Shown: positions 52,304-62,139, counted from the first letter of the stretch. The stretch is 64,000 bases of DNA from Pseudoips prasinana (GCA_951640165.1 OX621260.1:21718001-21782000), one strand, 5' to 3'. Numbers and translations are program-made. Notes: generated from the letters alone by a model not told the origin.

Positions 52304-53236
52304 TTATGCTTTTATTATGTTTGCTTCCTTTAATTCTTCTATTATTGATAAAATTTCATTGTCGTGATTGGTGTTGCCAGCTTCTTTTGAAGCTACTAAT
52401 AATTTTAGTCTTTCTACCAATTCATTGGGATCGTCCCAATATACAAAATCTGTATTTTTTTTATATTTTTTTAGTTTTGGCAAGCTACCACCGAGTTTTA
52501 TGTTATTTTCTTCCTTTAATGTCTCAAGAAATAATGGCTTGATTATTTCTCGATATTTTAAACCTTTATCACCTCTCATTTGACCATCAGGATTATAATC
52601 TCTCTTATGAGCGTTAGTAGAATTTAGCATATCTTTATAGACAAGCTTATCGACTTTTGTTATTAACTTCATATCAGGTTTCCTCCGAAGTAAAAGTTCT
52701 TTTAGTCCAGGGGTTAGATCGTAAGTTCTGTTTCCGATTTTAATCAAAATTGTATCTAAACTTCCAGATTTAGAAAATGATACTGAGGAGTTACCCATCA
52801 TTAAGGACTTATTTTCAGTTCTTACTCCAAATGGAACATTTAAGCCATCGTAAATGCCATACATGTCTTCATTGTCAAGTGAAATATCTAATTTATTTAT
52901 TAATTCGGTTTTAGGAGAACTTGCAGAATTTATATCAGCATCGTAAAAATCATCAAGTTTAGCAGAAGAGCTATTACTATTTTCGTTCGAATCTGTTTCT
53001 ATGGAATTTTCAAATGATATATTATTTTCATCATTTTTAGTATTTTCTAGAAATCTTTGTGAATTAGCTAGGATTTTTAGTGGTTCGGAAACAGGTTTAA
53101 ACATTTTATCAAGAGTTAGATTAACTGCATGCTCTTGATTTTTGATTTCCTTTAGTTTATTTTTTATGGAATTGACTGACTTCATTAATTCTATTTTAAC
53201 AGCTTTCTCCATCTTATTTCGGACACCGTATACCAT
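52304..53236 (-). CDS. Conserved Polinton protein with DDPNELVERL motif, unknown function
   Basis: 310 aa from the ATG at 53,236; a second Met (MEKAVKIELMK) nine codons later may be the real start. The N-terminal ~60 residues are Lys/Glu-rich and look like a coiled coil. A low-complexity Asn/Ser stretch follows (~80-100), then a conserved part with TYDLTPGLKELLLRR, NAHKRDYNPDGQ and FVYWDDPNELVERLKLL. This last motif recurs in insect Polintons, always beside the ATPase and integrase genes. Function is not known to me; a structural or packaging role is only a guess from its neighbours. Confidence 0.75.
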   Translation of the reverse strand: MVYGVRNKMEKAVKIELMKSVNSIKNKLKEIKNQEHAVNLTLDKMFKPVSEPLKILANSQRFLENTKNDENNISFENSIETDSNENSNSSSAKLDDFYDADINSASSPKTELINKLDISLDNEDMYGIYDGLNVPFGVRTENKSLMMGNSSVSFSKSGSLDTILIKIGNRTYDLTPGLKELLLRRKPDMKLITKVDKLVYKDMLNSTNAHKRDYNPDGQMRGDKGLKYREIIKPLFLETLKEENNIKLGGSLPKLKKYKKNTDFVYWDDPNELVERLKLLVASKEAGNTNHDNEILSIIEELKEANIIKA

Positions 53237-53287
53237 CAAGTTAACAATAATACTAAATGTATTTATGAACTACACTAATTTATAAGT

Positions 53288-53974
53288 TCATTCAAATCTA
53301 AAATATACATCCAAGTTTTTCCTGTATCTTCCATTGTTTAATAATGAATCTTTATTTATGCTAATAAAATTATAAGGTTCATTCCAAACTGTATCACAAA
53401 TATTTTTAAATTGTTTCCATGACATATCAGAGCTCACATGTTCTTCATAAATGTGTTTTAAATTGACATCATCTTGTTTAAATATTACAAGAAAATTAGC
53501 ATTGTCACGTAGTAACTGTTTTGGAATTTTTGAATAGGTTTGAGATAAATAAAAACAATCGATTTGTTTATGTCTACCCATTGAGAAATAATTTCGAATG
53601 TTTATTTGTTTCTCACAAGCAACATCATCAAAAATAAATACAGAATTGTTTAGAGCTTTATCTGGAGCAACAACATCTTTATCATCATTGAACTGATAAA
53701 ATTTAATCTGTGGTACTCTTTTAACTACTTCTCGCAAGAATTGATACTTTGGTTGAAAAGTAGTCTTAGAGTAAAGGTATAGATTCCGAAATTTGAGCCC
53801 ATTTTCATGTAATAACAAACTAATTATAACATTGGTTTTACCACAACTTGATGGACCACATATTATACAGCGAATTGTATTAGGTAATAGAACACTATGT
53901 CTGATTTGATGAGAATAATCATCGAGGCTGATATTACTAACGTTCAGTGATACGGGCTGTTTGATCAACTTCAT
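53288..53974 (-). CDS. Packaging ATPase (FtsK/HerA, A32-like)
   Basis: 228 aa, ATG at 53,974 (MKLIKQPVSL). Walker A is GPSSCGKT at residues 40-47, Walker B is VFIFDD at 112-117, and a CFYLSQTYSKIPKQLLRDN stretch at ~139-157 corresponds to the sensor/arginine region of A32-type ATPases. This motor pumps the DNA into the procapsid, together with the protease and the capsid proteins downstream. Intact and of normal length. Confidence 0.92.
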   Translation of the reverse strand: MKLIKQPVSLNVSNISLDDYSHQIRHSVLLPNTIRCIICGPSSCGKTNVIISLLLHENGLKFRNLYLYSKTTFQPKYQFLREVVKRVPQIKFYQFNDDKDVVAPDKALNNSVFIFDDVACEKQINIRNYFSMGRHKQIDCFYLSQTYSKIPKQLLRDNANFLVIFKQDDVNLKHIYEEHVSSDMSWKQFKNICDTVWNEPYNFISINKDSLLNNGRYRKNLDVYFRFE

Positions 53975-54205
53975 CTTGCAATTTAATTTAATACCTTGTT
54001 TCTACGCTTAATATATACATGTAAATGACATGTATATATCATTATTGAACGGTAAAATAAAGGTGAGAAAGTAAGGAGAGGTTCCATATATCAGAAATAA
54101 AATAAAAATAATATAATTTAAACATATTATATACTTTATTCAATTACTTTAACACAATTATAAATACTAACAAACTGTAAATACAACTACATACTATTTA
54201 ACAAT

Positions 54206-57200
54206 TTACAATACCATATCAGAATGCCCCCAAGGTAATGTATTTATTTGATTTGATTGTATATGTATTTTATCATCAACTCTTTTTAATATTACTTTTT
54301 TAAGTTCTTGTGAATAGAGGACATGCCCCATTGATTTGATCATATTCATCTTGCACTTTAACTCAATATTATTAAATAATACTTTTTTATAACTAGATGT
54401 ATTTAATTTCCTTGTAATTGCCTTTGACACTCCTTTAGCTTTATTAATTTGCGTCTTTAGTGATTTAATACAGTAAAGTTTCGGTCTTAGTCCAATAAAT
54501 TCTGTAATTATATCACCACCCAGTTCATCTTTAAACAAACCGGGTACTTTTTCGTTAATTTTAGGTATACCATAAGGATTATGAGAATCAAAATTACTAG
54601 TATCAAATTCTTGTATATTATCTCGCATGTCTTTGTAAATATCAGGTGTATGTATTAGGTATAATAAACTATCAGTATCGGTATAACATAGCTTGACATT
54701 TTCACCATATTTATTCTTTATGAAATTGTAATGAAAATCGTACATATGTTGTTTTGAATATTCAAGCACAGTAAATCCAATATATATTGGTCTATCTAAA
54801 ATAAGCTTTTCATGACTCAGTTGTACTGCAATAAAATTTTCATTAAATATAGAGATGCTTTTCAAATTTGGTTTTGCAATCCATTTCTCTGCACCTATTA
54901 ATTTATTTGTTTTATTACATTTATCATTCCATTTAGTAACTAATTTGACGTTGACTCGTTTACGTTTATTTTCAATTGTTTTACCAAATACAGAATTATT
55001 CAAAAGTTTGAAAAAATCTTTTTCAAACGGTGTCGAAGCTGCTTGACGTAATTTAGTATTTAAGTCAATATATTTCTTTAAAAAGTTCTCTTGCCTAAAT
55101 TTAAGGATTCTATGAATTCTTTTTAATACAAGACCATTTCTTAGACATTTTTTCAGGTGAACAAAATGTATTATGTAATTATATTTATCATACAAATTGG
55201 CAATTAATTTTGGTGTCTTCCCTCCAATAGGTATAAATTTTTCTGGAGCAAACGGTAAGTCACTGTGTAAATTATGTAAATGATCCGGATACATCATATC
55301 AACTTCTAAAATGTAACCGTGACTACCATCATCAGGAACATCAAGCACATTGAATGTCACAATCTCATCATGTTTCATAAATTTAAAATCTGATATGGGC
55401 AATTTTTTTGTCATAGCATAACCATAAAGATTGTTACAGTCAAGATATATTAAATATGTTGATGGTTTGGAAGCATCAAAATTAGGTAAATAACAATTAT
55501 TAGCTTTAGCATATCGATGAGTGCACTGTGCTAGCCCCCCACGTATGCCTTTTTCTATCATTTGATAAATTTCCAAATCGTTAATTAGCTCTAATTGAAC
55601 ACCTGTATAAAATAGCATGGCATCCCAACTTAAACTTGGTGAAGTAACATAATAGGCAGGATCAAGATTATAATTTTTTAAAGATATTTTTCTAAAATTT
55701 TCGAATACATCACATAGCAAAAGTACATCGGATTTTAAATATAAATCCGTGTATTCACCAATAGAGCTAATATTAAAACATTTCCAAACGTTTTGAGCAT
55801 GTTCATATTCAAGATTTGTTATATTTTTCATTTGCAAGCTGTTATAGAAACAATCTTTACTTGGGATTTCGGTTTCATTATATTTCTGCCATGAGTTAAC
55901 GTATTCATATGGATATATACCTTTTATTCTTATTAAGTCGAATTGTTCTTTGTGAGGGTAATGGGATGATAAGTGAATGAAATCTTCGTCATTCAAACTT
56001 TTAGTTAAAGTATCAACGCTTGAACTTAAGAACTGAAAAGAATCTATAAATTTAATTTGTACAGGCTTTCTATCAATATCTGATTTAATCAGTTTTGTTA
56101 TAGATAAATATTTTTCTTTTGTTTGAGGTATGATTTTTATTTCACCATCGTGTTTAGAAAGTTCTGTAATAAATATATGAGCATCATAGCCGGATAAGTT
56201 ATGAAATATAACAGGTATGAATGAACATACTTGAAACGATATATTACAATGTGAATGAGCTGCGCCTCTATATTCAGAAGTAATATGATCATGATCACAC
56301 ACTTTGTCATCAAATAATAATTGCTTGCAAATGTGACATATTGTTGCATTACAGTAATCATCAATTTGTTCTTTAGTCATTGGTTTCATGGGCTTTTTTG
56401 AAATTAAAATCTTGTGAAGTGTCTGTGCGTCTTTTATCAATCTATTAACAAATACTTGTACACAGTCTTTTCCTCTATACGTAACAAATTTATTCAAGCT
56501 TCTGTCATGGGAACAACATATATAATAGGCAAAACATGATGGCTGGTGACATTTATTTCTTACTGTATTTTTATCTGAATTCGGTTCTTTAAACTCAGAT
56601 AAAAGACATTCAAAATCTGCATATATAACAAAGTTAATTTTATTCTGTCGCTCATAATGATTAAATTTTAAAAAACTATTTTTTTCTGGTAATACGGTGA
56701 TAATCTTAGAACAGCAATGCGAAGTGTATTTTTTTTCAGTAGTAAAAAATTGTAGACATAATTCACATAAATACATTTGACCTTTATGATGTGAGATTTG
56801 ACGTCTGACTAGACGCATTAGATTTTTTATCAAACAATAATGACCTTTGTTGTCGGTTTCAAAATACAGCAAGTTTACGTGGTCCATCCTCTTAGTACTA
56901 GTAACATATAGAGGACCAGTAACTTTATGGTGCCTGTCTAATCCATAAACATTTACACTTATTCCACAATTATTTTTTTCAAACAACTCAATATCTTTAT
57001 ATGAGGGTGGAAATGACATCCCCTCAATATTAAATATTGAGTTTAAATTCGGATATGAGCTTGGTCTACAGACATTATTTTTCTTGGGGAATAATGATGC
57101 AGCTATACTCCACAAAAAACAATAATTATCATTATTCTGTATATTTATGCAACTTTTTGTATTCTTAATTTTCTCAGGTAAGTCGATATAAGATCCTCCC

Positions 57201-57562
57201 CGCATGGGAGAGTACTTATTAATATTTATTTCCAAGTGACAAAAAGACATCAATGACCATCCAGATTGACAATGCTCGAATTCCGTCAATTTCATTTTAT
57301 ATGTCTCCTTTACACGGGAAAACAATTCATCATAATCAGTATTTTGGTATACGGTTTCATATTTAGTATTAAATGACTTCAATTGCTTTTCACCTGTTGC
57401 GGGTAGCATAAAATAGGCAAACAACTCGAAGTTCACTTTAATACTGATATGTTTCAGTATAGTTAATTCAATTAGTTTTAATATATCGACTCGCTTTCCA
57501 TCTAAGAACGCCTCTATAAAAAGGTACTCGTCTTCTTGAGATGGATGTAAGCGATATGTCAT
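54206..57562 (-). CDS. polB: Protein-primed family B DNA polymerase
   Basis: 1118 aa from the ATG at 57,562. In order: a Cys/His region resembling a cysteine-peptidase fold (Cys148, His228), a CELC zinc motif (~266-284), exonuclease motifs YADFEC (314-319), HNLSGYD (454-460) and YLKSDVLL (608-615), a Cys/His HNH-like insert (CHICKQ...DHDH...RGAAHSHCN, 409-440) similar to recombination endonuclease VII, and polymerase motifs YLDCNNLYG (706-714), LLNNSVFGKT (853-862) and YTDTDS (960-965). It copies the linear genome from a protein primer. All catalytic Asp are present. The frame is open upstream to a splice acceptor at ~57,741, so the real N-terminus is longer. Confidence 0.95.
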   Translation of the reverse strand: MTYRLHPSQEDEYLFIEAFLDGKRVDILKLIELTILKHISIKVNFELFAYFMLPATGEKQLKSFNTKYETVYQNTDYDELFSRVKETYKMKLTEFEHCQSGWSLMSFCHLEININKYSPMRGGSYIDLPEKIKNTKSCINIQNNDNYCFLWSIAASLFPKKNNVCRPSSYPNLNSIFNIEGMSFPPSYKDIELFEKNNCGISVNVYGLDRHHKVTGPLYVTSTKRMDHVNLLYFETDNKGHYCLIKNLMRLVRRQISHHKGQMYLCELCLQFFTTEKKYTSHCCSKIITVLPEKNSFLKFNHYERQNKINFVIYADFECLLSEFKEPNSDKNTVRNKCHQPSCFAYYICCSHDRSLNKFVTYRGKDCVQVFVNRLIKDAQTLHKILISKKPMKPMTKEQIDDYCNATICHICKQLLFDDKVCDHDHITSEYRGAAHSHCNISFQVCSFIPVIFHNLSGYDAHIFITELSKHDGEIKIIPQTKEKYLSITKLIKSDIDRKPVQIKFIDSFQFLSSSVDTLTKSLNDEDFIHLSSHYPHKEQFDLIRIKGIYPYEYVNSWQKYNETEIPSKDCFYNSLQMKNITNLEYEHAQNVWKCFNISSIGEYTDLYLKSDVLLLCDVFENFRKISLKNYNLDPAYYVTSPSLSWDAMLFYTGVQLELINDLEIYQMIEKGIRGGLAQCTHRYAKANNCYLPNFDASKPSTYLIYLDCNNLYGYAMTKKLPISDFKFMKHDEIVTFNVLDVPDDGSHGYILEVDMMYPDHLHNLHSDLPFAPEKFIPIGGKTPKLIANLYDKYNYIIHFVHLKKCLRNGLVLKRIHRILKFRQENFLKKYIDLNTKLRQAASTPFEKDFFKLLNNSVFGKTIENKRKRVNVKLVTKWNDKCNKTNKLIGAEKWIAKPNLKSISIFNENFIAVQLSHEKLILDRPIYIGFTVLEYSKQHMYDFHYNFIKNKYGENVKLCYTDTDSLLYLIHTPDIYKDMRDNIQEFDTSNFDSHNPYGIPKINEKVPGLFKDELGGDIITEFIGLRPKLYCIKSLKTQINKAKGVSKAITRKLNTSSYKKVLFNNIELKCKMNMIKSMGHVLYSQELKKVILKRVDDKIHIQSNQINTLPWGHSDMVL

Positions 57563-57740
57563 GATTCTGTTTTTGAATGCTGTGGCAACAATATCAACAT
57601 TTTCAAACTTTGTCTTTATTAAACTATTTGATTTATGAATATTAGTTCTCTTATGATATCTGTATTCATGTTCTGGAATCTCAATATTGCATTTATCACA
57701 ATTAATATAAGTGCTTGATTGTGAATTAGAAGACGGTTGA
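57563..57740 (-). CDS. Probable 5' coding extension of polB after an intron
   Basis: In frame with polB and free of stops, it encodes CDKCNIEIPEHEYRYHKRTNIH, a C2H2-like zinc-finger sequence. Just before it, on the minus strand, is a strong acceptor (TTTTTCCTTTGCAG). No in-frame ATG lies within, so the start codon must be in an upstream exon that I could not place. Reading phase at the acceptor needs one nucleotide from that exon. Confidence 0.6.
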
Positions 57741-57914
57741 ACTGCAAAGGAAAAATGCGATTGAATGGCTTTGAATATTTATTTAGAAAGATTAAACAAT
57801 GGATAACATAAGTATATTAAATTATATAATGATTATAATTTTAATATTACCGATTAATAGAAATAAATTTTACAACTGTTTGTAGTATAATGACAGTTAT
57901 AATAATATTTATTA

Positions 57915-58419
57915 TTATTGATAGGAGCTAATAAATGTAGGAGGGCAGTTCAAAAACTCTTTTTTAACGCACTTAATATACGTATTTAAATGACTCCAAG
58001 ACTCGGATTCTGTTTCACACTTATTTTTTATAGTAATAATCGAGTGCCGCCATCTATTAACCGGTGGCACTCGTTCAATATCTTTACAATTATAGATTTT
58101 CATCTCAACATAAAAACCGCCTTTCTTATTATCATAAACTTGTCTGGAAAAACCGTTCGCAAGTCTACGAGTAACATATGAAGAGATCGGGTGATGTTTT
58201 TTACCAGTTGCCTCCAGTTGTTCGTCTCCAGAGTCACTTCCAAACAAGTCACTGCACGTTGGTCGCGTCGCTGACTTCAATCTTTTGCTGGTGGAGGGCT
58301 GACACTCAGTGCTTCTCTGCGGGGACTTGCGCTTCCTTTTTTCTGTCTTGGTTTTTATTGAAGTTTCTGGTCCTGATTCATCTTCAGACGGGAAAAGTTG
58401 GTCTGCATTATGTTTGGAC
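57915..58419 (-). CDS. Spliced nuclear-type Polinton protein, exon 2
   Basis: With the two bases 58,829-58,830 it makes a 168-aa protein starting MSKHNADQLFPSEDES. The N-terminal half is acidic then basic (KTEKRKRKSPQR, a nuclear-localisation-like cluster), with Ser-rich SDLFGSDSGDEQ. The C-terminal half (GGFYVEMKIYNCKDIERVPP, RWRHSIITIK) is globular-looking. The acceptor TTTTTTGTCTTTAG lies at 58,420. No family recognised; an early regulatory or DNA-binding role is a guess from charge and position. The total, 505 + 2 bases, is an exact multiple of three. Confidence 0.65.
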
Positions 58420-58828
58420 CTAAAGACAAAAAAAAACATATTTAGTATATTATCTTAAAAATTATTAGAAAACTGGATAGTTCCCAATTTATAATTATTA
58501 AAAACACATTAAAATAGCTACATAATATTCAATTCAATAATAAAAATAAAGTGAAAACTTTGATGGATTGAAATGAAAGATAGAAACGAATGACTAAACA
58601 GGTGAATTATCGAATAGTTTGAATAATAAATGGAAAGTGTAAACTTTGAACAGGTGAGTAATTAAAATGAATAATTGAAACGAATGATTAAATAATTGAA
58701 TTATTCAATAGTCGAATAACAAAAAGAAAGTGAGAATTTTTAAACAGTTGAATGATTGAAATTAATGAAAAAAAAATAAAAAAATAAAAAAAAAAACAAA
58801 AAAAATCAAAAAAATTGGATATACTTAC
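58420..58828 (-). other. Inferred 409-bp intron with degenerate internal repeats
   Basis: Donor GTAAGT, acceptor TTTAG. About three diverged ~100-bp units (each with 'gaatga(c/t)taaa' and 'aaagtga(g)a') make up most of it, plus an A-rich tract near the donor. Confidence 0.55.
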
Positions 58829-58830
58829 AT
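58829..58830 (-). CDS. Exon 1 coding end: first two bases (AT) of a split start codon
   Basis: The first exon ends AAAAAT followed by the donor GTAAGT (58,828-58,823). Splicing to 58,419 puts AT next to G and creates ATG-TCC. No other in-phase ATG exists between the TATA-like box (~58,950) and the donor. Inferred, not observed. Confidence 0.5.
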
Positions 58831-58944
58831 TTTTATGTTTGTAGATTGCTGCTGTGAAGATCTGGTATACTTTTTGTGAACTTGTAGGATGATCTCGCTG
58901 GCTCTCCAAGAAGTGATTTGTGGTCGAACTTTCGCATCCCGGCT

Positions 58945-58962
58945 TTTAAATAGCTCAAAATA
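58945..58962 (-). promoter_or_regulatory. TATA-like promoter of the minus-strand spliced gene
   Basis: On the minus strand, GAGCTATTTAAAAGCCGG is a TATA-like box ~115-120 bp before the splice donor. It mirrors the plus-strand TATA at 60,305. Confidence 0.45.
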
Positions 58963-59784
58963 CACGTCATATTATCCCGAATATGGAATAGGACACGTGT
59001 AAGATGTTAAAACGCTGAGTAGATTGCACCACACACACACATAAATTGTACATTGTCAGCAATATTGAAAATATGTATCTACATTGCACTAGTACATTAT
59101 AATACGCGACTGTGTCAAACAAAAGAGGATAATGTGTTTTTTAACTTTATAGATGAAAGTTTTTTCGAAATATTCTGGTAGTATTATTTATTTTACAATC
59201 ATGTCAATATTATAATAGTGAAAATTTGTATGTTTGTTACTCATGTACGCAAAACTGCGCAATATGAATGAAATTGAGCTCACACATAAGTTATCTATCT
59301 AATCTGTATTAACCTAGGGATACGTATTATCCCCCCCCCCCCTTTAATAGACAGGCAAAGCCGTAGTAACTATTTTTTGTGTAATTACAAGTTTATATAT
59401 GTCTATGTCTTTAGAAGTTAAGTGGATGGAAAGAAAAAAAACATTATTTGAAATGAAGCATAAATAGCAGGCTAAAACCGGGTGCATAAACTAGTACGTT
59501 AATTCTCTCTATCTTAATGTCACTCCTAATAAAGAATTACTTGCGTTGCAGATTTATTCTCAATCATACACTAGTTACATGCAATGACGTTGCTTGTTGA
59601 ATATTTTTAATAATACACATACAATGAACAAATGAAGTAGTTTTAATTTTATGTAGCTAATATTATAAATATGAATGTTCGTATGTTTAGATGCTAGAAT
59701 GTTTGTTATTAATCATAGCTGAAATAGTTTTGAATTAATTTGATCAATCAAATAATTAAAAACATGGCTTAGCATATAGGAATA

Positions 59785-59850
<66 letters not shown>

Positions 59851-60300
59851 ACTCACACACAGATACATACAGATATATCATGCATAGACACATGTATAAT
59901 TGAATAAAATCCATTATTTTAATAATTTTTAAATAATGCATAAATAGAAGGCTGAAGCCGGGTGTATAAACTAGTATGTCAATATACCTCTTTGTTTTGA
60001 TTGTCTCCTTATAAAGAATTACTTAAGTTGCAAAAATATCCTCAATGATATACTAGTTACATACAATGACTTCACTTGTCAATCTTCTCAATAAAATGTA
60101 TGAACAATTTTACAATGAACAAATGCACAGTAATATTTATTTTATTCATAATGATTATAGTAAACAATAAAGTCTTCGGCACCAGTCTGTCGCGATTATC
60201 AGGTTTCAATTTCTTTCACGCATACCTTACCATATTTGTTCTTAGCAACGTGTAACTAAAAAATATGTTTTGGATTTTGAACTCTATAGATTTAAAAAAA
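58963..60300. other. Polinton intergenic region with duplicated segment and microsatellites
   Basis: No gene. It contains a 12-C run (59,331-59,342), an A18-(CA)23 microsatellite (59,784-59,847) and a ~180-bp direct duplication (59,455-59,636 and 59,937-60,126) sharing 'ataaagaattactt' and 'caatgaacaaatg'. It separates the divergent promoters of the two spliced genes. Confidence 0.7.
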
Positions 60301-60304
60301 AAAT

Positions 60305-60315
60305 TATATAAAAGG
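60305..60315 (+). promoter_or_regulatory. TATA box of the plus-strand Polinton gene
   Basis: TATATAAAAGG, 85 bp before the ATG at 60,390 and ~55 bp before an initiator-like 'ctcatacg'. Confidence 0.6.
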
Positions 60316-60389
60316 GGAACAGTAATATCTAAAAATTCATTATTTTTCTTGCATTTGAGGCTCATACGAGGTAGATCGTTAATCACATT

Positions 60390-60943
60390 ATGTCGGTAAG
60401 TCTTAACACCTTGTTATTAAAATACATTTTATTTAATAATTTTATATATTTATTTTAATTGATAATATAGGATATAATTTAGCAAGTAAATAACTGAATA
60501 TCTGATGTTTCTATTTTATCTATTATACTTAATTATATGTTTTATCTAAAATATATAAATAGGAAAAAAAATGGTGTATTAATTTGTAATTATTTTACTT
60601 TTTCTAGGACGTGGAAGAACAACTATTTAATTTCATACCTATGGAAGACCCAATAGCTCAAAAAAAACCTGGACAGAAGTCGCTTGGTCTTTCTCGTAAG
60701 AGGCAGAGAACCGATCAAACATTTTTCCAATATATAAAGAAACCGGTCACCCGAGGAACAAAAATAATAAAAATCGAAATATATGATGCAGAAAATTTTC
60801 CCAAATCCGAACAGCCGATGTGCAATTGTGAAGCTGATGTCTGTGTTCAGCATGTTGTTAAAGCAATATTATTCGATGATATATACTCCACCACAAGAGA
60901 ATTAATAGCAAAAATTCAAGATGACATCGAACCAAAAGCATAG
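60390..60943 (+). CDS. Plus-strand spliced small Polinton protein
   Basis: The coding sequence joins 60,390-60,395 (ATGTCG) and 60,608-60,943, with an intron from GTAAGT (60,396) to TTTTTCTAG (60,607). The 113-aa product begins MSDVEEQLFNFIPMEDP, has a basic cluster LSRKRQR (~31-37) and cysteines CNCEADVC (~73-80), and ends acidic. The phase is exact. It is the only gene on this strand. Family unknown; its nuclear-type basic cluster and separate, TATA-driven transcript suggest an early or regulatory product, an inference. A polyadenylation-type AATAAA lies at ~61,130. Confidence 0.65.
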
Positions 60944-61176
60944 GAATTATATTAAGCTTCGTGTGGTTATTTCAATTTTGTATTTTTGTTTTCCTTTATT
61001 TCTTTTGTTTTGTATGTATATATTTACCATAAGTTTTTTTTTATTTTTTATTTTCACTAATATAATATTTAAGTTAGTAGATATAGATATAGATAGTTTA
61101 TGTGTACTGAGCTACTACATTCATTAATATTAATAAATTAAATAAATAATAATTCGATGAATTACTTTTAATTCTG

Positions 61177-61294
61177 TAGAAGTAATTCTAACCTAAACAG
61201 CGTTATTCTGCCTGATAATAATGTACATTTTCGTTTACTACTGAAAAAAAATACACTTCGCATTGCTGTTCTAAGATTATCACCGTATTACCAG
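61177..61294 (+). repeat. Chimeric patch: abutting copies of hexon and polB gene fragments
   Basis: 61,177-61,234 equals the inverse of 48,866-48,923 (hexon gene, 58 bp), and 61,234-61,294 equals the inverse of 56,686-56,746 (polB, 61 bp); both are identical by eye. On the plus strand both pieces read in the sense of their parent genes. Confidence 0.85.
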
Positions 61295-61894
61295 TAACGC
61301 CTCTACCTACACCATCGAGGTAAAAATTTGAGTTTGTGTATTTAATATTCATAGTTAGTACAGTGGACTCTCATTATAGCGCTCTTCATTTTATCAAAAC
61401 TCCGATTCGATTGGTGTTACTGAAAATTGAATTTTATTATTATTATATCGAGTAACATTATATTACTTAAATATAGTTTTATAATAAATACATGACATTC
61501 AGTAAATAATGTTTATTTAGAAAATGTTACTATATCGGGCACTCACTGTATAATGTACGAAATCCCCTGCACTATAAATGTAACGCAGCGGTGAGCACAA
61601 ATGCATTCCTTTATCATCAGGTTACCAGGTTGAATAGATTGTATCTAATTATATTCAATTGTACCTACTCATTAGTATTTGAATAGTTGAATGATAAAAA
61701 TTACATGAGAGATGAAGATACTCATTTATACTGAACACTGAAATGAATAAGAAATAAATAAAAAGCTAAAGTTTGTGTGAAGATTCAATCCGATAATTCA
61801 ATCATTCTAAGAAAAGGTTCAAATAATTAAAAACATGGCTTAGCATATAGTTTCATGTAATATAGTTAGTTTAATACAGAACAAGAATGTGAAT
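61295..61894. other. Polinton right subterminal non-coding region
   Basis: AT-rich, no gene. A 31-bp sequence around 'aaaaacatggcttagcatat' (61,819-61,849) is repeated from 59,748-59,778. Confidence 0.6.
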
Positions 61895-62139
61895 AGGCTA
61901 AATAATGAGAGTAATTGAGTGTTTCTGGATCTACTTAGATCCTTTACCTTACATAAATATATAAGAAAGAAATGTTAGCAGCCAACTTCAGATTGTATGA
62001 AGGTACAGCACGACAATTCAATCACTCTAAGACAAACTTTAAAATATTTTAGAACATACATTTTGAATAGACTGAATAATGGGAGTAATTGGGTGTTTCT
62101 GGATCTCTTTTGATCCAGGAACCCCAATTACCACCTACT
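61895..62139 (-). repeat. Polinton right terminal inverted repeat
   Basis: The outer ~75 bp pair with 47,074-47,150. 61,895-61,945 repeats the block GGATC...GATCCAGAAACAC with 'caattact', so the terminal repeat has two iterations ~190 bp apart. Confidence 0.85.

Larger units (their letters stand above)
47074..62139 (-). mobile_element. Complete Polinton/Maverick (adintovirus-like) element
   Basis: 15,066 bp with both ends starting AGTAGGT(A/G)GTAATTGGGG in inverted orientation. The direct 6-bp repeat CGGGCA flanks it (47,068-47,073 and 62,140-62,145). Length, AG ends, 6-bp duplication, protein-primed PolB, retroviral-type integrase, packaging ATPase, adenain-like protease and two capsid proteins are the defining set of Polintons, which are integrated virus-like elements. 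All the large genes are uninterrupted. Eleven of the twelve genes listed here are on the minus strand. Confidence 0.95.

Noticed and set aside
58688..58909. 73-aa minus ORF as a gene
   Set aside because: It begins at a TTG, and its second half is translation of the A-rich intron; only its exon-like first part matters as a 5' leader.
59756..59941. 61-aa ORF with CVCVCV run
   Set aside because: Translation of the CA microsatellite and poly(A) tract.
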